Assembly: GCA_028819195.1 (NCBI GenBank)
Contig: JAPPMF010000013.1
Location: 1 to 26,426 of the forward strand
DNA length: 26,426 nucleotides
Direction of reading: 5' to 3'
Source: Bin55 sp028819195
Lineage (GTDB): Bacteria > Pseudomonadota > Gammaproteobacteria > Pseudomonadales > Azotimanducaceae
Shown: piece after piece, positions 16,594 to 25,233 of the stretch
How positions within the stretch are numbered: the stretch's first letter is position 1
How the letters are laid out: every line of letters begins with the position of its first letter
Translations under genes and position numbers: made by a program
The notes under the pieces: model-generated
The model's input: the letters and a program-made list of their open reading frames with translations, nothing else
Told to the model about the DNA's origin: nothing
Database searches by the model: none

Positions 16594-17400
16594 TTATCGC
16601 GTTCGGCGTAAACTTGTTTGTGTGAAGTCAGAATCATCTAGATCGACTCTGAATTCATATTCTGACCAATCAATTGTGGTACTTTTACCGTTCACATGGT
16701 TTGTCATTGTCATGGACTGTGCTTGCCAATAGTGGTCAAGGTATTGCTCATAACCGGATACCGTTAGTGTCTTGAGATGATCGCCTTTGCGATCAAAATA
16801 CTCGACCTTCCATAGACGATAAGCAGTTTTGTCTTGCCATACCACTTGACGACTATAAGCCGAACCATCAGATACCGGAACACGTTCAATGACGGTACAA
16901 TCATGCTCTTCGAATATCTCGTCACGTAAGTACTCATAAGTGAACTTGCCAACTTCTGGTGGATTCATGTCTTCATAAGAAAATTCACTCCCCATGAAAG
17001 ATGAAGATTGACTGCGAGAATTTAATCGCTTGACTCGTTGTAGTGCCGGTAAAAATATCCACTGGTCGTCCTGTTCCCCAGGATTGGAATGGATTAGTAA
17101 AGTCGTTCCTCGCACGTCTCTGGGTTCGTCAAATATAAACAGAATCCTTTTTCCGCTCTTTTCAGATTCGAGAACTTTAATACGCAGGTTCCGAGTCGAT
17201 TCGCGTCCTTTTCGATCACGCAGAGTCATAGTTTGTTTTGCAATATAGTTTTCGAAACCGGCCTGAAAATCCTCAGTATCTTGTGCAATCTGTAAACCTT
17301 TCGCAACAGAATCTTCGGAATCTGCATAGGTACTTGAAACAAGTATCCATACTAGCAAACCAGTACTAGTCAAAAAACGCCAACGATTGAAAAATTTCAT
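16594..17400 (-). CDS. LolA-like outer-membrane lipoprotein-sorting family protein (COG2834 type)
   Basis: A 268-residue periplasmic protein with a signal peptide (hydrophobic 9-22, cleavage after 'SSTYA' ~26). The mature part matches the COG2834 family: 'DFQAGFENYIAKQTMTL', a strand-rich body with 'RILFIFDEPRDVRGTTLL', 'DQWIFLPALQRVKRLN', 'SSSFMGSEFSYEDM' and a C-terminal 'DLDDSDFTQTSLRR'. Family members form open beta-barrel cups related to LolA/LolB that hold lipid acyl chains. They are often encoded beside MMPL/RND transporters and thought to carry lipid across the periplasm. Here its ATG overlaps the RND stop codon by one base (TAATG), which argues for joint function. Cargo is unknown; an isoprenoid lipid is suggested only by the neighbours. 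Confidence 0.85.
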   Translation of the reverse strand: MKFFNRWRFLTSTGLLVWILVSSTYADSEDSVAKGLQIAQDTEDFQAGFENYIAKQTMTLRDRKGRESTRNLRIKVLESEKSGKRILFIFDEPRDVRGTTLLIHSNPGEQDDQWIFLPALQRVKRLNSRSQSSSFMGSEFSYEDMNPPEVGKFTYEYLRDEIFEEHDCTVIERVPVSDGSAYSRQVVWQDKTAYRLWKVEYFDRKGDHLKTLTVSGYEQYLDHYWQAQSMTMTNHVNGKSTTIDWSEYEFRVDLDDSDFTQTSLRRTR

Positions 17401-19691
17401 TATTTCTTCCGATCTATAGTAAGGAGTAGCGGAGGTAAAAACAAAAAATCAGCTACAAGTGCTAGTATGACGGTAATGGACAACATCAAACCAAGTGTCC
17501 AAGTAACTTCGAACCCAGACAAGGAAAACACAATGAAACCGCAAGCTAAAACAACAGTCGTCGTCCACAACGCTCGACCAACTTTTTCGAAGGTATATCT
17601 TATCGCATCAGGTGGTGTTAAACCAGTCCGCCGAGCGAATTGATACTTAGATAGAAAGTGAGTCGTATCGTCCACGATAATTCCAAATGCCATCGCCGTC
17701 ATGACCGAACCAGCGAGCCCAACTTGCCCTACCAAGTGTCCCCATACTCCAAAGGTTAAGGCAGCGGGAACATAATTTGGAATGAGACTGACGAATCCAA
17801 TTTTTACACTCTTAAGTACGATCAGCAATATTAATGAGATCAGACCCATCGCAATTACTGTTGCAGTTAACATCGAATCGATGTTTCGTTCAGATAGATG
17901 ACTAAACACAATCGTAAATCCAGTTGTATCAGTGGCCAATTCTGGCGTATTTTGATTTAACCACTGTTCAGCGCGATCGCCAAGTGCCTTGATCTCATCC
18001 GATGTCATCCCATCCTGCGCAATCGCGGTCATTCTAGTAGTTGACTTTGCTATGTCAATTTGATCGTTTAAATCGCGACCAAAAGGGAGTGCAAATTCAT
18101 ACAACAACAGGTACTGCGCCGCAAGGGCAGAATCTTCGGGTAACTTGTAATATTCTTCTTTGTCGCCGTGCATATTCATGTTTAACCGTTTCATCGTATC
18201 GGTAAACGTATGCACGTATCCAACTTCTTCTTGTTTTCTCAACCAATTTGCAAAATTCTCTACATTGTTTAGAAACTCCACATTCGTGACTCCACCATCG
18301 ACACCTGAATCGAGTGAAAACTCCCAGTTTTCTAGTCCAGTTAAATTCTGTGCTACGAAGTCGCTGTCCGTACGAAACTGAAAACGATGATCGAAATATT
18401 GAGTCCAATTGTCGGTAAACTGTAAGCGAAATACACCCGAAATTGTTAGACCAATAAAGACAATTCCACCTACCAATAACCAATACTTTCGTTTAATCAC
18501 AAAATCAGCAAAACGCGCAAACATTTCGTATTTCTTCACCGATTGTTTACTTACCCGGATTGGAAGTACTGATAATAGGGCAGGTAATAGTGTGAAAGAA
18601 AGCAAAAGCGCCATAATCACGCCGAAAGCCACAAAGTTGCCAAGGACATGAAAAGGTGGAGAATCCGAGGCGTTTAAGGTAAGAAAAGCAAGGGCAGTGG
18701 TGACCGAAGTAATCGTGATGGGTTGAACATTGATTCGAAGTGCTTCCTTTATCGCTGGTTGTTTATCCTGGCCGGTTTGCAAATTCGCTAGATAAGAAGT
18801 CACAATATGCACGGAATCCGCTACCGCTAGGGTCATCACAATCACGGAAATGCCCGCAGTAACTGGATTTAAGACGATCGACAGCCAACCAGCTAGCCCC
18901 ATCGTAAGGTTGATTGTGGCTATGACCAAGACAGTCACCGCGACTGTCCCAGCCCATGATCGCAATAACAATAGAGTAAGTACAACAATAACCAAGAACA
19001 CGACCGGGATTAACGTAGTCATGTCAGCCTGAGTAGCGTCGTAAAAGGTTCGTTGCATTATGATCTCCCCGGTCAAATACAAATCGAACCCCGGATGTGC
19101 TACTTTTGTTGTCTCAACCAAATCACGGAGATAGTTGGTTACTTCAAGCACTGCCGCGTCACGGTCTTCCGGTAATACAAAATTGATTAGTACAGCCGCG
19201 ACTTGACCGTCACGTGATACTAACCGGTCGATCAACTCCGACGAGGTTTGAACGATGTTTTGAATTCGAGCTAATTCAGTATCGGTTAATTTAGCCGCAT
19301 TTTCAACCAAAGGTCCAACGTACAAATCATCATCGAGAGATTCGCTGTGATTGAAATTTGCGACTGAATCAACCCGGGTCGCGAAAGGTACAAACCAAGC
19401 TTCGTTGGTGATGTCTTCAATAAACTCAAGCGATTCGCGAGTATATATAGTGCCCACCTTTGGTGCGATCGCGAGTAACGCTTGGTTGGTTTCTACGTAA
19501 GTGTCTTCGAACAGTTCAAAGATTTGTAACTCGGGGTTGTCCTCAGCAAATAATACGAAGTGATCGCTGGTAATCTGAATGCGCGGTACTCCCACTGAAA
19601 GGACACCGACGATCAAGACAATCCCTCCTAACACCCACCACCTATAGGTGAGTACAGATTCAGTCAATTTTTGTACGAAATTGGTTGTCAA
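17400..19691 (-). CDS. MMPL/RND-type transporter (HAE3-like)
   Basis: A 763-residue RND-superfamily transporter with the internal duplication of the family: TM1 (~17-36), a periplasmic loop (~37-225), TM2-6 (~226-376), TM7 (~403-422), a second loop (~423-605), TM8-12 (~608-758). Charged residues in the proton-relay helices are Asp292 ('LAVADSVHIV') and Asp674/Asp675 ('GIIVDDTTHFL'). Length suits HAE3/MMPL proteins, which move lipids or hopanoid-like molecules, rather than ~1000-residue drug RND pumps. The start is TTG at 19691, because no ATG precedes TM1 in this frame. The only upstream codons before a stop are five non-start codons, and that stop is the end of the DUF2236 gene. It is second in a three-gene operon, 15 bp after the oxygenase-like gene and overlapping the LolA-like gene. 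Confidence 0.88.
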   Translation of the reverse strand: MTTNFVQKLTESVLTYRWWVLGGIVLIVGVLSVGVPRIQITSDHFVLFAEDNPELQIFELFEDTYVETNQALLAIAPKVGTIYTRESLEFIEDITNEAWFVPFATRVDSVANFNHSESLDDDLYVGPLVENAAKLTDTELARIQNIVQTSSELIDRLVSRDGQVAAVLINFVLPEDRDAAVLEVTNYLRDLVETTKVAHPGFDLYLTGEIIMQRTFYDATQADMTTLIPVVFLVIVVLTLLLLRSWAGTVAVTVLVIATINLTMGLAGWLSIVLNPVTAGISVIVMTLAVADSVHIVTSYLANLQTGQDKQPAIKEALRINVQPITITSVTTALAFLTLNASDSPPFHVLGNFVAFGVIMALLLSFTLLPALLSVLPIRVSKQSVKKYEMFARFADFVIKRKYWLLVGGIVFIGLTISGVFRLQFTDNWTQYFDHRFQFRTDSDFVAQNLTGLENWEFSLDSGVDGGVTNVEFLNNVENFANWLRKQEEVGYVHTFTDTMKRLNMNMHGDKEEYYKLPEDSALAAQYLLLYEFALPFGRDLNDQIDIAKSTTRMTAIAQDGMTSDEIKALGDRAEQWLNQNTPELATDTTGFTIVFSHLSERNIDSMLTATVIAMGLISLILLIVLKSVKIGFVSLIPNYVPAALTFGVWGHLVGQVGLAGSVMTAMAFGIIVDDTTHFLSKYQFARRTGLTPPDAIRYTFEKVGRALWTTTVVLACGFIVFSLSGFEVTWTLGLMLSITVILALVADFLFLPPLLLTIDRKK

Positions 19692-19706
19692 GAAAGCAAA
19701 ATTATG

Positions 19707-20903
19707 TTACCAAGCTTCTGACTCTGAATTCAAATGATGAGTCGGCATTTGGTAGGTGGTATCGGGATTATCGTAAGCGGAAACTTCGAGCATTGAACTG
19801 AAATTAAACTGTTTTGTGGCTTGTTTCCCTCGCACAAACCGTTGGAAGTGACTCTTCAGACGCCACAAGGGAAGGGCAGCCACAGTGTTCTTCTTGGGAA
19901 ATTCCAAGTGATCAGCCATTTCATGACCTATAAGTGAACGAGATAAAACGTACCCTAAATGGATAGTTGAATCGTGTTCCTTTGGATCTGTGATACCTGC
20001 GGTTAATGGTATTGCTTGGATGAGCGCATTACACATCTTGATCGAATCAGGTTGTGGAAGTGGTTCACACAGTAGTCCAGCTTGCCAAATCTTCTCTGCC
20101 TCTTGTATGTCTTTGTAAAGAATTGCGTCTGGGATGCCCATAACATAGCTAACGTATCGCCAAAGTTCCATGATGCTTGCTTGATCATCTTTCGAGAATA
20201 CTGCACCAACACGTTTAGCATGATGTAACAGTCTCATCGAAAACTGGGCAGCCGCGAATCCTAAATGAGCTGAACTAATTGGGAGTCCAAAAAAGTCTTC
20301 ATCCCACGCGCCATCGGCATGTCTTATCAAGTAACGCACCTTTGCATGGATAAAGCGAAGTCGCATCGATAATTTCCAACCATCGCCGTAACGTCTTAGT
20401 CCGCTTGGCATGTATGATTCCAACAAATGACGATTGTTTTGACTTAAGCGACGCTTCGCAGTGGAGGGTTGTAGCACACGACCCGTAGCGGCAAATGATT
20501 TGGCAATTAGTGTAGTAAACCCTTCGATTAAGACTCCGGTTACAAATCCCACTAAAACGTTCGTGGCATTTAAATGAAACGCGACGACCGCTGGTTTATG
20601 TGCTTCAAAATCTAACCACTCGGGTTCGCCGACATGGTCTTCAAAAAACTCTCGGAAAACCTTTGGAGCTTGTTGAAAGTTCTCTGACTCTTGTTCAATG
20701 GCTGCTCTGGTAAATTTATGAAATTCAGTCGGTGATAAATCAGCAAGTTCTTCCATCACTCGATCCAAGTGTGGATCACCAACATTGGCATGTTCGATAT
20801 ATTTGTTAGCGTAGTTAACGTCATACCGCCGCGCTCGCGCTATTTGATTTCGATATACTCCAGGAATAGCGAGTCCTTCGCTGCGATCAGTGTCGTGTTC
20901 CAT
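19707..20903 (-). CDS. DUF2236 / MpaB-Lcp-type haem oxygenase-like protein
   Basis: A 398-residue, mostly helical protein of the DUF2236 family (oxygenase MpaB, rubber oxygenase Lcp). The diagnostic segment is 'GWKLSMRLRFIHAKVRYLIR' (175-194), in which His186 is the expected haem axial ligand, as His198 in Lcp, flanked by Arg residues. 'FHLNATNVLVGF' and 'GVLIEGFTTLIAKSFAATGR' (109-142) match the conserved core helices. Known members cleave polyisoprene (Lcp) or a farnesyl side chain (MpaB), so an isoprenoid substrate is plausible. No signal peptide is seen, unlike secreted Lcp. It opens the operon with the RND and LolA-like genes, opposite a squalene synthase-like gene. The exact reaction is unknown. 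Confidence 0.82.
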   Translation of the reverse strand: MEHDTDRSEGLAIPGVYRNQIARARRYDVNYANKYIEHANVGDPHLDRVMEELADLSPTEFHKFTRAAIEQESENFQQAPKVFREFFEDHVGEPEWLDFEAHKPAVVAFHLNATNVLVGFVTGVLIEGFTTLIAKSFAATGRVLQPSTAKRRLSQNNRHLLESYMPSGLRRYGDGWKLSMRLRFIHAKVRYLIRHADGAWDEDFFGLPISSAHLGFAAAQFSMRLLHHAKRVGAVFSKDDQASIMELWRYVSYVMGIPDAILYKDIQEAEKIWQAGLLCEPLPQPDSIKMCNALIQAIPLTAGITDPKEHDSTIHLGYVLSRSLIGHEMADHLEFPKKNTVAALPLWRLKSHFQRFVRGKQATKQFNFSSMLEVSAYDNPDTTYQMPTHHLNSESEAW

Positions 20904-20982
20904 TTAATTAAGTATGTGTGAGTAGGGCGGGGGTAGTGACCTGATGTAAATCCGTTTAGCAAACCAATTACTGGCAAAAACT

Positions 20983-20994
20983 CTCAAATTTGAG
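20983..20994. promoter_or_regulatory. 12-bp palindrome in the divergent DUF2236-kynA region
   Basis: CTCAAATTTGAG is a perfect palindrome, partly overlapped by a second dyad with AATTACT (20966-20972) and AGTAATT (20993-20999). It lies 80 bp before the DUF2236 start and ~190 bp before kynA, a suitable place for a shared operator. The 282-bp gap has no gene and no convincing paired promoter boxes on the kynA side. Confidence 0.3.
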
Positions 20995-21185
20995 TAATTC
21001 AGGTTACTAATGTTTTGCAAAAGATGAACAAATTATAAAAATATTGCTTTTTACATCCCAAGTTAAGGATGGTCGTATCCCCGAGTTATCACGATTCGAG
21101 AACAGGACTTAAAACGAACAGTACCAACCTCCTAGTACATACATCTACAATAATCCATACTGACTCACAGGGAACATAGAACCGA

Positions 21186-21995
21186 ATGGACCAAACCGGG
21201 ACTACACTAACACAACAAACCTATCACGGTTACCTTTGCCTAAGTTCACTACTGTCTTCACAACAATTATTTAGCAAGTCTCACGATGAAATGTTGTTCA
21301 TCGTCCAACATCAAACTTCCGAACTTTGGATGAAACTTCTTATTCATGAACTGCAGTACGCTAGAGAATGTATTAAATCTCAAAAACTAAACGTAACGAA
21401 CAAAATCTTAGCACGAGTGTCACGAATATTCGAACTGCTGAACCAATCATGGGGTGTGTTACGAACTCTGACACCCAGCGAGTACACGAAATTTAGAGGC
21501 ATATTAGGAAATTCGTCTGGGTTTCATTCATTCCAATACCGTCTGATTGAATACATGTTGGGAAATAGAGACGTAGGACTATTAGAATTCCATAAATCAA
21601 TAGAGTTGGACTATGAAACATTAGCATCTGAACTACGACAACCAAGTCTTTACGACTGCGCGATTGATGTACTCTATTCAACAGTAGAAAAAGGTGAAGA
21701 TTCCGCGCCGTCGCCACAGCTCACACAACCTCGGAAACCAGATAAAGAAGTACAAGATCGCTGGAAAATTGTTTACGAGGAATCGGACAATTATTGGGAG
21801 CTATACGAATTAGCGGAAAAATTAGTAGATTTGGAAGATTATTTTCGTCGATGGCGGTTTAATCATGTTACTACGGTTGAACGTGTAATCGGATATAAGA
21901 AGGGGACTGGTGGTTCATCCGGTGTTCCATTTTTGCGAAAAAGGCTGGATATAGTGTTATTTCCTGAACTCTGGAATCTCCGAGGTGATCTGTGA
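21186..21995 (+). CDS. kynA: Tryptophan 2,3-dioxygenase
   Basis: A complete 269-residue haem enzyme that oxidises L-tryptophan to N-formylkynurenine in the cytoplasm, the first step of the kynurenine pathway. It shows 'FIVQHQTSELWMK' (38-50) with the distal active-site His42, 'SGFHSFQYR' (111-119) with substrate-carboxylate Arg119, 'RFNHVTTVERVIG' (224-236) with proximal haem ligand His227, and the 'GTGGSSGV' substrate loop (240-247). Length is normal for bacterial enzymes (about 260-290). In the 'SGFQS' box the usual Gln is His114. AGGGAA lies ~11-16 nt upstream of the ATG. Its TGA overlaps the GTG of kynureninase by 4 nt, so the two are co-translated. Confidence 0.97.
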   Translation: MDQTGTTLTQQTYHGYLCLSSLLSSQQLFSKSHDEMLFIVQHQTSELWMKLLIHELQYARECIKSQKLNVTNKILARVSRIFELLNQSWGVLRTLTPSEYTKFRGILGNSSGFHSFQYRLIEYMLGNRDVGLLEFHKSIELDYETLASELRQPSLYDCAIDVLYSTVEKGEDSAPSPQLTQPRKPDKEVQDRWKIVYEESDNYWELYELAEKLVDLEDYFRRWRFNHVTTVERVIGYKKGTGGSSGVPFLRKRLDIVLFPELWNLRGDL

Positions 21996-23194
21996 CAATA
22001 AACCATAGTGACTTTCCCCGAAGGTACTTGTTCGATCTTGCCAAAGGGCTAATTTATCTGGACGGTAATTCTTTAGGACCACCTGTCAAGGGATCGGAAG
22101 ACATCGCACATAGTGTTATCGATTCCGAATGGAAGAAAGAACTAATCAGTGCTTGGAATACTTGCGGATGGATTGAGTTACCACACACAGTAGGAAATTT
22201 GTTAGCCTCGATTATCGGGGTTTTACCTGACACTATAAGTATGGGCGATACACTATCTGTGAAGTTGTTTCAGGTTTTAGCAGCCGCAGTGGAAATGCGT
22301 CCAAAACGCAAAGTTGTTTTAACCGATTCGGGCAATTTTCCTTCCGATTTGTATATTGCGAATGGTCTATTAGATACTCTTGGAAGAGGACACCAGCTGA
22401 AGATCACCAAACCAGATCAAGTAATCAAAAAAATCAACAACGAAGTCGCAGTGGTGTATCTAACGCACGTTGATTATCGCACAGGTCGAAAACACGATAT
22501 GGCAGAAATTACGACACGCGCCCATGAATGTGGATCTGTAGTAATTTGGGATCTCGCACATTCTGCCGGAGCACTTCCCCTAGAACTAGAAAAAGTGCAA
22601 GCGGAGTTCGCTGTTGGATGTACATACAAATATTTGAATGGAGGTCCTGGAGCACCCGCGTTCGTTTACGTTCGACCAGATTTAGTAAGCAGTATTCAGC
22701 CTGTAATGCCCGGTTGGCTAGGACATAAAAAACCATTTTCGATGGACAGTCGGTATACACCAGCTAAAGGAGTGGGGCGATTTCGTATCGGTACTCCTTC
22801 CGTTATTCAGTTCAAGATACTTGAACATGCACTCGCACTATGGAAGAATGTTGATCTTTATAAACTGTATGACAAGTCTGTCATTTTGAGTGAATTGTTT
22901 ATTGCTGAAATGAAAGCACGTTGTCCGAGTTTAGAGCTCATTTCACCAAGCAATCCGACTCAAAGAGGATCTCAAGTGTCTTTTGCGTCTAAGCACGCAT
23001 ACCCATTAATTCAAGCATTGATTGATCGTAAAGTAATTGGAGATTTTCGCGAGCCGAATATCTTACGTTTTGGTCTGGCACCACTTTATGTGGACGAGAA
23101 TCAAGTAATCGCCGCTGTCCAGATCCTAGAACAAATATTAAATGAAAGAGTTTGGCAGCAAGACAAATATCAGACGAAGAAGAAGGTCACCTAA
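21992..23194 (+). CDS. kynU: Kynureninase
   Basis: A complete 400-residue PLP enzyme (aminotransferase fold I) that cleaves kynurenine to anthranilate and alanine, or 3-hydroxykynurenine to 3-hydroxyanthranilate. Visible are 'YLDGNSLGPP' (22-31), 'SGNFPSDLYI' (113-122), 'WDLAHSAG' (186-193) with PLP-pyridine Asp187, 'CTYKYLNGGPGAP' (210-222) with Schiff-base Lys213, and 'FRIGTPSV' near 274-281. The start is GTG at 21992, supported by GAGGTGA 3-9 nt upstream and the 4-nt GTGA overlap with kynA. No kynurenine monooxygenase or 3-hydroxyanthranilate dioxygenase lies in the window, so anthranilate is the expected local product. It converges on the solenoid genes with a 14-bp gap. Confidence 0.97.
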   Translation: MTINHSDFPRRYLFDLAKGLIYLDGNSLGPPVKGSEDIAHSVIDSEWKKELISAWNTCGWIELPHTVGNLLASIIGVLPDTISMGDTLSVKLFQVLAAAVEMRPKRKVVLTDSGNFPSDLYIANGLLDTLGRGHQLKITKPDQVIKKINNEVAVVYLTHVDYRTGRKHDMAEITTRAHECGSVVIWDLAHSAGALPLELEKVQAEFAVGCTYKYLNGGPGAPAFVYVRPDLVSSIQPVMPGWLGHKKPFSMDSRYTPAKGVGRFRIGTPSVIQFKILEHALALWKNVDLYKLYDKSVILSELFIAEMKARCPSLELISPSNPTQRGSQVSFASKHAYPLIQALIDRKVIGDFREPNILRFGLAPLYVDENQVIAAVQILEQILNERVWQQDKYQTKKKVT

Positions 23195-23208
23195 AAAACC
23201 TGTCTAGT

Positions 23209-25227
23209 CTATTGGAAGAACGGGAATACTTGATAATTCTGCCTATCAAGATGTTCTTTTAGTTTCTCAACATCCTCAGAAATCAAGTATTCTTTTAGTT
23301 GTTCTACGTGCTCGGCAGTGAGTGCGTTTTGTCCTTGAGCATTTGTAAGTGCAGTGAAAGCGGTACGAGATTGGGCAACTTCCGATGGGAGAAGGGCGAT
23401 TTTTGGAAATATAGTTCGGTCTACGCCTCGATAATCGTCGGCTACTACCGTTCCCAGTCTTATGTAGTATTGCTCTCGATCGGTTGCCGGTAATTCTCGA
23501 CCTAAATTGATCGCCTCATCAAAACCCCCGTTGACTGCCATAGCCTCACCAACAACTTCGTAGGCAATTAACTTTGTTCGACCATCTCGCACTCGGCCGA
23601 GAAAGTCTTTGGCAAGGGTTAAGTTATAAAAAGCAACTGAACTCATGACATCAGCTTCTAAACCAATTTTACTAGCCCCGATGGGTAACTTTAAGGCAAG
23701 ATCAAAAGCCTTTTTAGGATCGTAATTTGATACGTTTGTTAACACCGTAGAAAGCAAATTTTGACGAAATGTTTCAGTTATTGGATCTGTTTGAATCCAT
23801 TCTATTGCAGCTTCCGGATCTTTGTAAGACCATTGTGAAAGTAACGTGTCTATCGCCGATTGCTGTATATCTGAATCGGTGATTTCTACAATAACTGCGA
23901 TTGCTTTATCTGGCGCTTGGTTGGTTAAACTCCAAATCGCTCCTAGGCGAATTCTGTCTTGTAGTTCTTCAGGGATTTGTTCCAAAAACGACAAAGCCCT
24001 GGTCGCGTCATAAGTAGCCCAGGTTTGCAGGACCTTGCTTTGCAACTCGTTACGCAGCGTTTCCGAATGTATCGACAATACGCGCTCCCAAGCCGCTTCG
24101 GGATCGCTTCTCGTCCACGTCCATAGCACATTCTCGTATATCGGAAAAACAGAATCACTTTCAACAGTTAGAGAATACTCAAAAGCTGCTTCAGGATTTG
24201 TTCGTGCTTCCACTAGGAGAGTTCTTCGCAACAGCTCGTGTTTAATGTCTTCATTTACGGTTGAATCCCTGACTATGTCGAGGACTGATAATCCTTCTTG
24301 TGCAACCCAATTACTAACGATTGATTCGGCACGGGAGAATAAATCCGAAGCAGGTCCTATAGATTGGTTTTTAATGGTTTCCCACGCAGCCGCGGGATTA
24401 GCCAAATCCTTTTCTCTGATTCTTTCTTGAAGAATATACTTGACATAATTTTGATCTCCAAGTGAATTTCCGAGTTCGATAAGCTCTTCGTCAGGAAGCT
24501 CCTCACTTTCGGAGATAATTAGTTGTATGATTTCATCTTTAACTCTTGGAGGATGTGGTTTTTTCGCAAATTCCACCGCACTCGACAGGTCTTCATTGAG
24601 GTGAGCTAGTATTAGTTTGGAGGCAACGATTCTTTTGAAACGATCTGCTAGTTTATCATAAAAAGCACTAGCTTTTGCATTGCCTTGCGATAAAAGTTTT
24701 TCAAAAATAACCCTAATGGGTTGTTGATCGTAATTTGCCGGAAGATACACTTCGGGTCGATTCCAATAATCACGAGGTTGATTCTTCCACAACCAGTATC
24801 CATCGGTATCTTGTTCTAAACTTGGAACTGTTGTTTTTGTGTAGAGTTCCATTGTGTACGGATCTTGCGCTTCTAACAGTAATTTCAAAATTGTTTCATC
24901 TCCGGCGTTCGCAATTAAGTTGTAAAGTGCAAGACTACGATCGAATGCTGAAGTAAACGTGCTATATATTGCTGTTATCGTTACATTAGACTCTATGTTT
25001 TGGTCTCCATTCTGCATTGAGTATTCAGATGATGTAGACTCATCAAATGTTGTGACGTTGGGAATATAGGTATTTGGCGAGGTGCTGTTCGGAATGAATG
25101 TGTCCGTTGATTGCGAAAAGAATAGGGGGACGACAAGCAAATAGACCAACAAGCATAATCCGAAACTCAATGGAATCCCCATCAAGAACCAAGTTAGACT
25201 AAAAGACTTGTTCAGATTTTTTGACAT
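23209..25227 (-). CDS. Membrane-anchored alpha-solenoid-like repeat protein, unknown function
   Basis: A 672-residue protein of unknown function. After a short basic start, residues ~12-37 form one membrane segment, followed by a Ser/Thr-rich linker and a long helical region outside the cytoplasm. From about residue 280 a 30-36-residue helical repeat recurs, marked by 'DPEAAWERVL', 'NPEAAFEYSL', 'DPEAAIEWIQ', 'DPKKAFDLAL' and 'FDEAINLGRELP', usually with a Trp before the DP ('TWTRSDPEAAW', 'QWSYKDPEAAI'). The pattern is that of HEAT/TPR-like superhelices used for protein binding. No enzyme motif is seen. It lies 6 bp after, and in the same frame as, a paralogous gene. No Shine-Dalgarno is seen at the ATG, so translation probably depends on coupling. 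Confidence 0.72.
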   Translation of the reverse strand: MSKNLNKSFSLTWFLMGIPLSFGLCLLVYLLVVPLFFSQSTDTFIPNSTSPNTYIPNVTTFDESTSSEYSMQNGDQNIESNVTITAIYSTFTSAFDRSLALYNLIANAGDETILKLLLEAQDPYTMELYTKTTVPSLEQDTDGYWLWKNQPRDYWNRPEVYLPANYDQQPIRVIFEKLLSQGNAKASAFYDKLADRFKRIVASKLILAHLNEDLSSAVEFAKKPHPPRVKDEIIQLIISESEELPDEELIELGNSLGDQNYVKYILQERIREKDLANPAAAWETIKNQSIGPASDLFSRAESIVSNWVAQEGLSVLDIVRDSTVNEDIKHELLRRTLLVEARTNPEAAFEYSLTVESDSVFPIYENVLWTWTRSDPEAAWERVLSIHSETLRNELQSKVLQTWATYDATRALSFLEQIPEELQDRIRLGAIWSLTNQAPDKAIAVIVEITDSDIQQSAIDTLLSQWSYKDPEAAIEWIQTDPITETFRQNLLSTVLTNVSNYDPKKAFDLALKLPIGASKIGLEADVMSSVAFYNLTLAKDFLGRVRDGRTKLIAYEVVGEAMAVNGGFDEAINLGRELPATDREQYYIRLGTVVADDYRGVDRTIFPKIALLPSEVAQSRTAFTALTNAQGQNALTAEHVEQLKEYLISEDVEKLKEHLDRQNYQVFPFFQ

Positions 25228-25233
25228 TATCGA

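Noticed and set aside
21010..21045. TATAAA-like -10 box upstream of kynA
   Set aside because: No -35 match at 16-18 nt spacing; it sits in an AT-rich stretch where such hexamers are expected by chance.
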